Below, piece by piece: positions 1 through 6,037 of a stretch of 6,529 nucleotides of DNA. The stretch is taken from the NCBI GenBank assembly GCA_031177845.1, contig JAPSGG010000088.1, positions 1-6,529 on the forward strand, read 5' to 3'. The notes below the pieces were generated by a model that saw only the letters and a list, made by a program, of their open reading frames with translations, had not been told where the DNA came from and did not search any database. The stretch is from Chromatiales bacterium. GTDB taxonomy: Bacteria; Pseudomonadota; Gammaproteobacteria; JACCYU01. How positions within the stretch are numbered: the stretch's first letter is position 1; the number at the start of each line of letters is the position of its first letter. The position numbers were made by a program, and so were the translations under genes.

Positions 1-110
1 CCACGGCGGCGGACATCGAGGCGCTCATCGAATTCGTTCAGCAACGGGTCCAGGAGGCGTACGGTGTGCGCCTCGTGCCCGAGGTATCGATCGCGGGGGA
101 GCGGACTTGA
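1..110 (+). CDS. murB: UDP-N-acetylenolpyruvoylglucosamine reductase (MurB), C-terminal end only
   Basis: Only the last 35 complete codons are present; the reading frame enters at base 3 and ends at the TGA at 108-110. The peptide reads TAADIEALIEFVQQRVQEAY, then GVRLVPEVSIAGERT. This matches the end of MurB: a helix beginning T-A-x-D, followed by the closing strand of the form G-V-x-L-x-P-E-V-x-I-x-G-E. MurB is a cytoplasmic FAD enzyme that uses NADPH to reduce UDP-GlcNAc-enolpyruvate to UDP-MurNAc, the second committed step of peptidoglycan synthesis. The FAD and substrate domains lie outside the window, so nothing can be said about its active site. Its position directly before ddlB supports the call, since murC-murB-ddlB is a common order in Gammaproteobacteria. 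In many relatives the two genes nearly touch; here 178 nt separate them. Confidence 0.9.
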   Translation, partial: TAADIEALIEFVQQRVQEAYGVRLVPEVSIAGERT

Positions 111-209
111 TGGGCCTGAACTCCGTTTTGCTATCCCGTGTCGCCGTTTACGATGGCGGGATTCCATGGATGCGTTCGCCACCGAGGGGCGCAGCTGTGC
201 GAATGAGGC

Positions 210-265
210 AAATCCCCCGCGCGGCGCGCCCCTCTTTAAGAAAGGGGGGATCCAGGGAGGATTTT
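210..265. repeat. Palindromic intergenic repeat between murB and ddlB
   Basis: This is a nested inverted repeat. The outer arms AAATCC (210-215) and GGATTT (259-264) pair perfectly. The inner arms CCCC-T-CTTT (229-237) and AAAGGGGG (241-248) form an eight-pair stem with one bulged T and an AAG loop. In the frame of ddlB it would read NPPRGAPLFKKGGIQGGF. That low-complexity reading is familiar to me from dispersed intergenic repeats in many bacteria, and it is the main reason to treat the stretch as non-coding and not as an N-terminal extension of Ddl. The folding is seen in the sequence; membership in a dispersed genomic family is inferred and needs a genome-wide count. Confidence 0.65.
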
Positions 266-288
266 GGTGCGGTGCTCTGGAGCAACAT

Positions 289-1230
289 ATGAATACAGCT
301 ACCGATCCGAAGGCATTCGGCAAAGTCGCTGTGCTATACGGCGGCTGGTCCGCGGAACGCGAGATTTCGCTCAAGAGTGGCGCTACGGTGTTGGCGGCGT
401 TGCAACGGTGCGACGTTGATGCGTACGGCATAGACGCCGGCACCGACGTGCTCCAGCAGCTGGCGCGCGGCAAATATGACCGCGTGTTCAATATATTGCA
501 TGGCCGCGGTGGAGAGGATGGGGTGATACAGGGGGCGCTGGAGGTGCTGCGCCTGCCCTATACCGGCAGTGGCGTGCTGGGCTCCGCGCTTACCATGAAC
601 AAGCGGCTCACCAAGGTCGTCTGGCAGCAACTCGGGTTTCCCACCCCACCTTACGTGGTGGTGAACCGCGATACCGATCTCGGTGCCATCGAGGAACAGC
701 TGGGGTTTCCGGTGGCCGTCAAGCCGACACGCGAGGGCTCCAGCATCGGCATCAGCAAGGTCACGCGCGCCGAAGACTTGGCCGAAGCTTGCGAGCTGGG
801 CTTCGAGCACGACGACACCTTGCTCGCCGAGCGTTGGATTAGCGGCGGCGAATACACCGCGGGCGTATTGGGCGACGAGGCGTTACCCCTGATCCGCATG
901 GAGACGCCGCGCAGTTTTTATGACTATCAGGCGAAGTACCTCACCGATACCACGCGCTACCACTGTCCTTGCGGCCTGCCGGCGGATCAGGAGCGAGACA
1001 TCGCAGCCTTGTGTTGGCGCGCGTTCGAGGCGGTGGGCGCGAGCGGTTGGGGCCGCGTGGACCTCATCCTGGATGAGCGGTTTCGGCCGTGGTTGCTGGA
1101 GGTGAACACCATACCGGGCATGACCGATCACAGCCTAGTGCCCAAGGCGGCCGCGGCCGCCGGGATCGATCTGGAAACGCTGGTGATGCGCATTTTGGCG
1201 ACCTCATTGAAGGAGGGCGCACAATCATGA
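289..1230 (+). CDS. ddlB: D-alanine--D-alanine ligase
   Basis: The product is a 313-residue cytoplasmic ATP-grasp enzyme that joins two D-alanines, using ATP and Mg2+, to make the dipeptide MurF adds to the peptidoglycan stem. E. coli DdlB has 306 residues. Visible motifs: GGWSAERE at 18-25 (Glu23 corresponds to E. coli Glu15, first D-Ala site), HGRGGEDG at 71-78, PYTGSG at 90-95, VKPTREGSSIG at 144-154 (Ser151), YDYQAKYL at 211-218 (Tyr217, the residue typical of D-Ala-D-Ala rather than D-lactate ligases), and Mg2+ ligands Asp258, Glu271 and Asn273 in GWGRVD and EVNTIPG. The ATG at 289 was chosen because GGAG at 279-282 lies six bases before it and the family's first strand (KVAVLYGG) follows closely. 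The frame is open back to 64, but that part contains the palindromic repeat and does not look like Ddl. The stop overlaps a candidate ATG of ftsQ (ATGA). Confidence 0.97.
   Translation: MNTATDPKAFGKVAVLYGGWSAEREISLKSGATVLAALQRCDVDAYGIDAGTDVLQQLARGKYDRVFNILHGRGGEDGVIQGALEVLRLPYTGSGVLGSALTMNKRLTKVVWQQLGFPTPPYVVVNRDTDLGAIEEQLGFPVAVKPTREGSSIGISKVTRAEDLAEACELGFEHDDTLLAERWISGGEYTAGVLGDEALPLIRMETPRSFYDYQAKYLTDTTRYHCPCGLPADQERDIAALCWRAFEAVGASGWGRVDLILDERFRPWLLEVNTIPGMTDHSLVPKAAAAAGIDLETLVMRILATSLKEGAQS
1210..1229 (+). promoter_or_regulatory. Strong Shine-Dalgarno plus ATG overlapping the ddlB stop
   Basis: AAGGAGG at 1210-1216 is followed after ten bases by ATG at 1227-1229, which shares ATGA with the ddlB stop codon. 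This is the classic layout for translational coupling from ddlB into the next gene. However, this ATG is not in the frame of the FtsQ body: it opens a 45-codon frame that ends at TAA 1362-1364. The first possible FtsQ start in its own frame is the GTG at 1250, 33 bases beyond the SD. See the corresponding finding. Confidence 0.6.
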
Positions 1231-1364
1231 ATCGCGAGGGCGAGGGGCAGTGGCGAAATTCAGACGCGCGCGTTGGCGGCAGCGCCGTGGCGCTGAATCG
1301 CGCGCAAAGGCGAAAGCGCGATCTCTCTCCGGTTGGGACTGGATTGAGGTGCTGGCGGTGGTAA
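1227..1364 (+). other. Short frame with a good start signal overlapping the 5' end of ftsQ
   Basis: From the ATG at 1227 a 45-codon frame begins MNREGEGQWRNSDARV and continues with a basic segment, NRAQRRKRD, before ending at TAA 1362-1364. It has the better ribosome binding site of the two overlapping frames and overlaps the ddlB stop. Its basic, polar first 33 residues would suit an FtsQ cytoplasmic tail. One missing base anywhere between about 1230 and 1361 would join it to the FtsQ body, giving about 276 residues. I do not claim it as an independent gene; it is either chance or the displaced true N-terminus of FtsQ. Confidence 0.3.
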
Positions 1365-2056
1365 CGATCTTGAGCCTCATCGTGCTGGGAGTGCACAAGC
1401 TGCGCGAGCCAGCCAGCTTGCCGATCCAGCGGGTGGTTTTCGAGAACGCATCTGTCAAAGCCTCGCGCGCGGCGCTGCGGCAGGCTGCCGCGGCCCACCT
1501 CGCGGGCAACTTCTTCACAGTGGACTTGCAGGCGATCGAGCGGGCACTGACGCGCCTTGGCTGGGTGAAAAGCGCTTCGGTGCGCCGCCGCTGGCCAGAC
1601 GCGCTCTCGATCAGCATCCGCGAACACGTGGCCGCCGCGCGCTGGGGCAACGATGCATTGCTCAGTCGCGAGGGCGAGATATTCAGGCCGCAGGCCGGCC
1701 GATTGTCCGAAAACCTCCCGATCCTGCATGGGCCTAAGGGGCGCGAGCGACAACTGCTTGCACAGTACCAGCAGATATCGTACATGCTGCGGCCCCTAGA
1801 TTTGAGCGTACGCGCACTGGTGGAAGACGAGCGGCGCGCGTGGCACCTGTTGCTGGACAACGGCATACCGGTTGAGATCGGGCGCGGGAATCCTGGCGCG
1901 CGCGTGGCGAGGTTAGCGCGCGTTTATTCTCAGGTGCTGAGCCCGCGCGAGGAGCACATCCAGAGCATAGACCTGCGTTACACCAACGGGCTGGCGGTCG
2001 CCTGGAAGCGGCCAGAGGCCGAAAGCGTCGCGCATATAGGAATGACAAATCACTGA
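1250..2056 (+). CDS. ftsQ: Cell division protein FtsQ
   Basis: The product is a 268-residue bitopic inner-membrane protein of the divisome that, with FtsB and FtsL, links the cytoplasmic Z-ring to septal peptidoglycan synthesis in the periplasm. Residues 1-27 are a short Arg/Lys/Ala-rich cytoplasmic tail; 31-48 form one hydrophobic helix (WIEVLAVVTILSLIVLGV), giving an N-in topology. About 57-127 is the POTRA domain, including LPIQRVVFEN, NFFTVDLQAIERAL, GWVKSASVRRRWPD and LSISIREH. About 128-253 is the FtsQ domain, ending in IDLRYTNGLAVAWK, the conserved strand that binds FtsB in relatives. The length is normal (E. coli 276). The GTG at 1250 is the only in-frame start before the membrane helix, since the frame is closed by TGA at 1208-1210. 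Its only nearby SD, GAGGGG at 1242-1247, is just two bases away, which is poor, so the true N-terminus is uncertain. The stop overlaps the ftsA ATG. Confidence 0.93.
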   Translation: MAKFRRARWRQRRGAESRAKAKARSLSGWDWIEVLAVVTILSLIVLGVHKLREPASLPIQRVVFENASVKASRAALRQAAAAHLAGNFFTVDLQAIERALTRLGWVKSASVRRRWPDALSISIREHVAAARWGNDALLSREGEIFRPQAGRLSENLPILHGPKGRERQLLAQYQQISYMLRPLDLSVRALVEDERRAWHLLLDNGIPVEIGRGNPGARVARLARVYSQVLSPREEHIQSIDLRYTNGLAVAWKRPEAESVAHIGMTNH

Positions 2057-3291
2057 TGGCGAAGAAATCCGACAAGGGCATGATCGTAGGTCTCGATATC
2101 GGCACCTCGAAGGTGGTGGCGATCGTCGGCGAGATCAGCGACAGCGGACAGGTCGAAATCGTCGGTATCGGCTCACACGCATCACGCGGCATGAAGAAGG
2201 GCGTGGTCGTCAATATCGAATCAACCGTGCAATCAATTCAGCGGGCGGTGGAGGAGGCCGAACTGATGGCCGGCTGCGAGATCCATTCGGTCTATGCCGG
2301 CATCGCTGGCAGTCACGTGAAGAGTCTTAACTCGCATGGCATCGTGGCAATCAAGGACCGTGAGGTGGTGCCGAGCGATGTGGACCGCGTCATCGATGCG
2401 GCGCGCGCGGTGGCGATCCCGGCCGATCAGAAGATCCTCCACATCCTGCCGCAGGAATTCATCATCGACCAGCAAGAAGGCATCCGCGAGCCGGTGGGCA
2501 TGTCAGGAGTGCGACTCGAGGCCAAGGTGCATCTGGTCACAGGCAGCGTCAGCGCGGCCCAGAACATCGTCAAGTGCGTGCGCCGCTGCGGCCTGGAGGT
2601 CGATGATATTATCCTGGAACAACTGGCCTCCAGCTATTCGGTGCTGACCGATGACGAAAAGGAGCTGGGCGTGTGTCTGGTCGACATGGGCGGGGGCACC
2701 ACGGATGTGGCGGTATTCACCGAGGGCGCGATCCGTCACACCACGGTCATTCCGCTGGCCGGCGATCAGGTCACCAACGACATCGCGGTCGCCTTACGTA
2801 CGCCTACTCAGCATGCTGAGGAAATCAAGGTCAAGTACGCCTGCGCGCTCCGGCAACTGGCGAATCCCGACGACACCATTGAGGTGCCGAGCGTGGGCGA
2901 GCGCCCGCCGCGCAGACTGTCGCGCCAGACGCTGGCGGAGGTGGTGGAGCCGCGCTACGAGGAACTGCTCGCCCTCGTGCAGGCGGATCTGCGGCGCAGC
3001 GGGCTCGAAGACCTAGTCGCCGCCGGCGTGGTATTGACCGGCGGCAGCGCCAAGATGGAAGGAGTGATTGACCTTGCAGAGGAGGTATTCCATATGCCGG
3101 TGCGCCTAGGGATTCCGCAGTATGTCTCGGGCTTAAGCGATGTGGTGCGCAATCCCATCCATGCGACGGGCGTCGGCCTGTTGTTATTCGGTTATCGCAG
3201 CCGCCAGGGTGGCCATGCGGAGAACTTCGCCGAGACGGGAATTTCGGTGGCGTGGAAACGGATGAAGAGCTGGTTTCAGGGGAGTTTCTGA
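2056..3291 (+). CDS. ftsA: Cell division protein FtsA
   Basis: The product is a 411-residue actin-like ATPase that polymerises on the inner face of the cytoplasmic membrane, binds the C-terminal tail of FtsZ and recruits later divisome proteins. Visible actin-fold motifs: phosphate 1 at 11-20 (VGLDIGTSKV), phosphate 2 at 207-218 (CLVDMGGGTTDV), and the adenosine motif near 323-336 (AGVVLTGGSAKMEG). The 1C subdomain specific to FtsA lies at roughly 84-162. The last residues, VAWKRMKSWFQGSF at 398-411, form the amphipathic membrane-targeting helix, comparable to the E. coli end. Length is close to the family norm (E. coli 420). The ATG at 2056 shares one base with the ftsQ stop (TGATG). Only a weak AGGA (2038-2041) lies upstream, fourteen bases away, so translation is probably coupled to ftsQ (inference). 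Confidence 0.97.
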   Translation: MAKKSDKGMIVGLDIGTSKVVAIVGEISDSGQVEIVGIGSHASRGMKKGVVVNIESTVQSIQRAVEEAELMAGCEIHSVYAGIAGSHVKSLNSHGIVAIKDREVVPSDVDRVIDAARAVAIPADQKILHILPQEFIIDQQEGIREPVGMSGVRLEAKVHLVTGSVSAAQNIVKCVRRCGLEVDDIILEQLASSYSVLTDDEKELGVCLVDMGGGTTDVAVFTEGAIRHTTVIPLAGDQVTNDIAVALRTPTQHAEEIKVKYACALRQLANPDDTIEVPSVGERPPRRLSRQTLAEVVEPRYEELLALVQADLRRSGLEDLVAAGVVLTGGSAKMEGVIDLAEEVFHMPVRLGIPQYVSGLSDVVRNPIHATGVGLLLFGYRSRQGGHAENFAETGISVAWKRMKSWFQGSF

Positions 3292-3318
3292 GACTGGGGA
3301 TATTAATACTTACTCAAT

Positions 3319-3330
3319 GGGAGACCTGTT
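3319..3330 (+). promoter_or_regulatory. Ribosome binding site of ftsZ
   Basis: GGGAG at 3319-3323 lies seven bases before the ftsZ ATG at 3331. Unlike ftsQ and ftsA, ftsZ therefore has its own independent, well-spaced site, consistent with FtsZ being made in much larger amounts. The 39-nt gap before it is AT-rich around 3300-3310 (ATATTAATACTT), but I see no convincing -35 element, so I do not call a promoter here. Confidence 0.7.
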
Positions 3331-4482
3331 ATGCCATTCGAATTGATGGATTCTTATAACCAAAGCGCCGTGATCAAGGTCATCGGCATTGGCGGCGGCG
3401 GCGGTAACGCCGTGCAGCACATGGTGCAGGCGGCGATCGAGGGCGTGGATTTCATCTGCGCCAATACGGATGCGCAGGCACTGAAGAATACCACGGCCAA
3501 GACGGTGCTGCAGCTGGGCAGCAACATCACCAAGGGCCTGGGTGCCGGCGCCAATCCCACGGTGGGGCGCGAGGCGGCGGTGGAAGACCGCGACCGCATT
3601 CAGGAGGTCATCGACGGCGCCGACATGCTGTTCATCACCGCCGGGATGGGCGGTGGCACCGGCACGGGCGCTGCGCCCGTGGTGGCCGAGGTCGCGAAGG
3701 AGCTCGGCATCCTGACCGTCGCCGTGGTCACCAAACCATTCGGCTTCGAGGGCGGCAAGCGCATGCACATCGCCTGCAAGGGTATTGAGGAACTCTCGCA
3801 ACACGTGGATTCGCTGATCACGATTCCGAACGAGAAGCTGCTGCACGTGTTGGGCAAGGACACGAACCTGCTGTCCGCGTTCAAGTCCGCCAACAACGTG
3901 TTACTGGGCGCCGTGCAGGGCATCGCGGAGCTCATCACGCGCCCCGGCCTGATCAACGTGGATTTCGCCGATGTCCGCACCGTGATGTCGGAGATGGGCA
4001 TGGCGATGATGGGATCGGGCGTGTCCCATGGCGAACACCGGGCGCGCGTGGCCGCCGAGGCTGCGATCTCTAGCCCGCTGCTCGAAGACATCAACATCGC
4101 CGGCGCGCGCGGCATCCTCGTCAATGTCACTGCGGGCCCGGACCTTTCCATCGGCGAATTCGACGAGGTGGGCAATACGGTTAAGTCGATGGCCGCCGAG
4201 GATGCCACCGTGGTGGTGGGCACCGTGATCGACAACGACATGGGTGGCGACCTGCGCGTCACATTGGTGGCTACAGGGCTCGGAGCACGCGTCAACGTCG
4301 CACAAAAGCCGGCGGTGAAGCTGGTCGAGAAGCGCGCCAGTGGCGAGATCGATTACCGGAACCTGGAGCGTCCCACAGTGATGCGCAACGAGCCCAAGCC
4401 GGCGAATAAGTTCGAAGCCGATCGCGACTACGATCTGGACTATCTCGACATTCCGGCGTTTTTGCGCCGGCAGGCCGACTAA
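3331..4482 (+). CDS. ftsZ: Cell division protein FtsZ
   Basis: The product is a 383-residue tubulin-like GTPase that polymerises at midcell into the Z-ring and recruits the divisome. GTP-binding features are intact: GIGGGGGNAV at 19-28 (T1), NTDAQAL at 45-51, and the tubulin signature GGGTGTG at 107-113. The T7 synergy loop NVDFADVR at 209-216 supplies Asn209, Asp211 and Asp214, which match E. coli Asn207, Asp209 and Asp212 and complete the active site of the next subunit. The C-terminal subdomain runs to about GLGAR at 316-320. A variable linker of about 50 residues follows. The tail DYLDIPAFLRRQAD (370-383) is the conserved peptide that binds FtsA, ZipA and other partners. The start follows a good ribosome binding site, and the N-terminus MPFELMD fits gammaproteobacterial FtsZ. 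Length equals that of E. coli FtsZ (383). Confidence 0.98.
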   Translation: MPFELMDSYNQSAVIKVIGIGGGGGNAVQHMVQAAIEGVDFICANTDAQALKNTTAKTVLQLGSNITKGLGAGANPTVGREAAVEDRDRIQEVIDGADMLFITAGMGGGTGTGAAPVVAEVAKELGILTVAVVTKPFGFEGGKRMHIACKGIEELSQHVDSLITIPNEKLLHVLGKDTNLLSAFKSANNVLLGAVQGIAELITRPGLINVDFADVRTVMSEMGMAMMGSGVSHGEHRARVAAEAAISSPLLEDINIAGARGILVNVTAGPDLSIGEFDEVGNTVKSMAAEDATVVVGTVIDNDMGGDLRVTLVATGLGARVNVAQKPAVKLVEKRASGEIDYRNLERPTVMRNEPKPANKFEADRDYDLDYLDIPAFLRRQAD

Positions 4483-4638
4483 GAAGGTCGCAAACGTCTA
4501 GACCGCCCATTCATTCATTCACTGGCGGCGGGCTGTCTGTCGCGGCCTATGCGGCTGAGGAGGTGAACGTGTAAGCGCAGATCGGCGGCGCGCGGCGGAA
4601 TCAATGGGCTGTCACCCTGTCAAACCGCGCGAAACATC

Positions 4639-4725
4639 AAGCCGGTGCAGCAGGCTTTGTCGCCGAGGAGCGACGGGACCGCGCAGGAGCATTTGTTCCG
4701 CGTGATCGTTTAGCGACGCCGATCA
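4639..4725 (+). other. Three consecutive stem-loops in the ftsZ-lpxC spacer
   Basis: Three perfect inverted repeats follow one another: AAGCC (4639-4643) with GGCTT (4653-4657), nine-base loop; GTCGC (4659-4663) with GCGAC (4670-4674), six-base loop; and TGATCG (4703-4708) with CGATCA (4720-4725), eleven-base loop. None is followed by a T-tract, so they do not form a standard intrinsic terminator. They could protect the ftsZ 3' end, be part of a small RNA, or be chance in GC-rich DNA. The pairings are seen; a function is not shown. Confidence 0.35.
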
Positions 4726-4756
4726 GACCGAATTCGGGCTCATTCTGCCGATGACC

Positions 4757-4784
4757 TATTTAAGTTTAAGGCGTATGACATAAT
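4757..4784 (+). promoter_or_regulatory. Possible lpxC promoter
   Basis: An AT-rich stretch (about 4757-4787) stands out in this GC-rich region. CATAAT at 4779-4784 matches five of six bases of the -10 consensus and lies about 100 nt before the lpxC start. No good -35 hexamer lies 16-18 bases upstream: CTATTT at 4756-4761 is poor, and TTTAAG at 4759-4764 is too close. lpxC needs its own transcription or readthrough from ftsZ; this is the best candidate start point, weakly supported. Confidence 0.35.
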
Positions 4785-4884
4785 TAGCGCCCCTTGCGCG
4801 GGGATTGAGCAACCGGAATTTAGGCCGGATGTCTGGTCCCGTAATTGCATGGGCTATTTGCACCCGTTGAATGGGAAAATACCA

Positions 4885-5799
4885 TTGATTAGGCAACGAA
4901 CACTTAAGAATACAATCAGGGCCACCGGTGTCGGGTTGCACACGGGAGAGAAGATTTATCTCACCTTGCGCCCAGCGGCGGTTGACACCGGTATCGTCTT
5001 TCGCCGCATCGACTTGGATGTCCCGGTCGAAATCAAGGCCCGACCCGAGAACGTCGGTGATACGCACTTGTCAACCACGCTGGTCAAGGATGGCGTCAGG
5101 GTCTCCACAGTCGAGCACCTGCTGTCCGCTATCGCCGGCTTGGGGATCGACAATGCGTATGTAGATCTGAGCGCGCCGGAAGTGCCCATCATGGATGGCA
5201 GCGCCGGGCCGTTTGTCTTTCTGGTGCAGTCGGCGGGCATCGTCGAGCAGAATGCGCCAAAGCGGTTCATCCGCATCAAGCGCAGCGTCAAGGTTGAAGA
5301 TGGCGACCGGTGGGCGCGCTTCGAACCGTTCGACGGCTTCAAGGTCGGTTTCACCATCGACTTCGATCACCCGGTCTTCAAGGATCGCAGCCAGCACGCC
5401 GAGCTCGATTTCTCCACAACCTCGTTCGTGAAAGAGGTCAGCCGCGCGCGTACCTTTGGGTTCATGCGGGACATCGAGATGCTGCGTAGTCGCAAGCTGG
5501 CGCTGGGCGGCAGCCTCGACAATGCCGTGGTGCTGGATGACTATCGCGTCTTGAACGAGGACGGTCTGCGCTACGAAGACGAGTTTGTTAAGCACAAGAT
5601 ACTGGATGCCATCGGCGATCTGTACTTGCTCGGCTGCAGCCTAATCGGGGCGTTCATGGGTTATAAGTCCGGGCATGATCTGAATAACCATTTGCTGCGT
5701 GAGCTGGTGCGGCAAAAGAACGCCTGGGAAGAGGTGACGTTCGAAGACGAGGCGCGGGCTGCGCCCATTTCTTATAGCCGGCCGATCAGCGCGATGTAG
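4885..5799 (+). CDS. lpxC: UDP-3-O-acyl-N-acetylglucosamine deacetylase (LpxC)
   Basis: The product is a cytoplasmic zinc hydrolase that removes acetate from UDP-3-O-acyl-GlcNAc, the committed step of lipid A synthesis. Numbered from the TTG at 4885 (304 residues; E. coli has 305), the zinc ligands are His78 (STVEHLLSA), His237 and Asp241 (HKILDAIGD). The general base is Glu77, and the catalytic Lys238 and His264 (KSGHDLNN) are present. Other family motifs are TGVGLHTG (14-21), [10 protein letters not shown] (101-110), [13 protein letters not shown] and [17 protein letters not shown]. The TTG start was chosen because the protein then begins (M)IRQRTLKN, aligned with E. coli MIKQRTLKR, and TGGGAA (4872-4877) lies seven bases upstream. 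An in-frame ATG at 4849 would add twelve residues but has no visible SD. In E. coli FtsH degrades LpxC through its nonpolar C-terminal tail; the tail here ends PISAM, so similar control is possible but unproven. Confidence 0.97.
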   Translation: MIRQRTLKNTIRATGVGLHTGEKIYLTLRPAAVDTGIVFRRIDLDVPVEIKARPENVGDTHLSTTLVKDGVRVSTVEHLLSAIAGLGIDNAYVDLSAPEVPIMDGSAGPFVFLVQSAGIVEQNAPKRFIRIKRSVKVEDGDRWARFEPFDGFKVGFTIDFDHPVFKDRSQHAELDFSTTSFVKEVSRARTFGFMRDIEMLRSRKLALGGSLDNAVVLDDYRVLNEDGLRYEDEFVKHKILDAIGDLYLLGCSLIGAFMGYKSGHDLNNHLLRELVRQKNAWEEVTFEDEARAAPISYSRPISAM

Positions 5800-5895
5800 C
5801 AGTCCTCACCCCCTCCTGTGCTATGCAGGCCTGCTGCGCCGGCGCCTGGTGCGTACCTGTGCGCCCGTTGAGCAGTGGGGCCATGCCGCCGATCC

Positions 5896-5915
5896 CCTTC
5901 TGCCGCAGGGAGAAG
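5896..5915. repeat. Palindrome, first REP-like unit downstream of lpxC
   Basis: CCTTCT (5896-5901) pairs with AGAAGG (5910-5915). Two further C-G pairs extend the stem past a bulged G, closing on a short GCAG loop. It sits in the 238-nt spacer between the convergent lpxC and dciA genes. This kind of CCTTCT...GCAGG...AGAAGG hairpin resembles extragenic palindromes common in GC-rich gammaproteobacteria, as far as I recall. It has no T-tract, but such hairpins can stabilise mRNA 3' ends on both sides. Confidence 0.55.
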
Positions 5916-5926
5916 GACACCAATGC

Positions 5927-5959
5927 CCCCTCTCCCTTTGGAAGAGGACTGGGTGAGGG
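5927..5959. repeat. Palindrome, second REP-like unit downstream of lpxC
   Basis: CCTCTCC (5929-5935) pairs with GGAAGAGG (5940-5947) around a CTTT loop, with one bulged A. It is followed by GGGTGAGGG (5951-5959). An inverted partner of that tail, CCTCACCC, lies just after the lpxC stop near 5807-5814, so the two may frame one composite element of about 150 nt. The CCCTCTCCC...GAGAGGG...GGGTGAGGG pattern is a familiar dispersed intergenic repeat. On the plus strand one frame reads NAPSPFGRGLGEGRER, which is a repeat artefact and not a protein. Confidence 0.55.
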
Positions 5960-6037
5960 CCGGGAGAGAGATGGAGTAAGGACCGATTGCGGCGAGGCCT
6001 GCGCCTCAACAAGGCCGAGGCGGCGCTGCTCCTGCAA

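Larger units (their letters stand above)
4483..4884. other. Spacer between ftsZ and lpxC with no supported gene
   Basis: No frame here has both a start signal and protein-like composition. What it holds, in order: three tandem CATT units (4508-4519); AGGAGGTGA at 4558-4566, a nine-base match to the anti-Shine-Dalgarno sequence, followed only by GTG-TAA (4569-4574); three stem-loops between 4639 and 4725; an AT-rich possible promoter near 4757-4787; and two small stem-loops in the lpxC leader, CCCC/GGGG (4790-4803) and CCGG/CCGG (4813-4828). In E. coli secM and secA lie downstream of lpxC, not here, so no gene is obviously missing. Whether the first part is a decayed gene cannot be told from the sequence alone. 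Confidence 0.6.

Noticed and set aside
64..288. In-frame N-terminal extension of Ddl (75 residues)
   Set aside because: It overlaps the murB end, reads through a palindromic repeat (NPPRGAPLFKKGGIQGGF), has no Ddl similarity, and a good SD and ATG lie at 279-291.
1064..1866. Long minus-strand frames opposite ddlB and ftsQ
   Set aside because: They lie antisense to well-supported genes, have no recognisable motifs, and are Arg/Ser/Pro-rich as expected for shadows in GC-rich DNA.
3310..4305. Minus-strand frames opposite ftsZ
   Set aside because: His/Ala/Ser-rich shadow translations of the conserved ftsZ coding strand; no start signals or family features.
4476..4493. Possible terminator at the ftsZ stop
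   Set aside because: The stem (CGAC with GTCG) is only about four or five pairs, includes the stop codon and has no T-tract after it.
4595..4699. Small frame beginning MGCHPVKPRE in the ftsZ-lpxC spacer
   Set aside because: About 33 codons, no Shine-Dalgarno, Cys/Arg-rich composition typical of non-coding GC-rich DNA.
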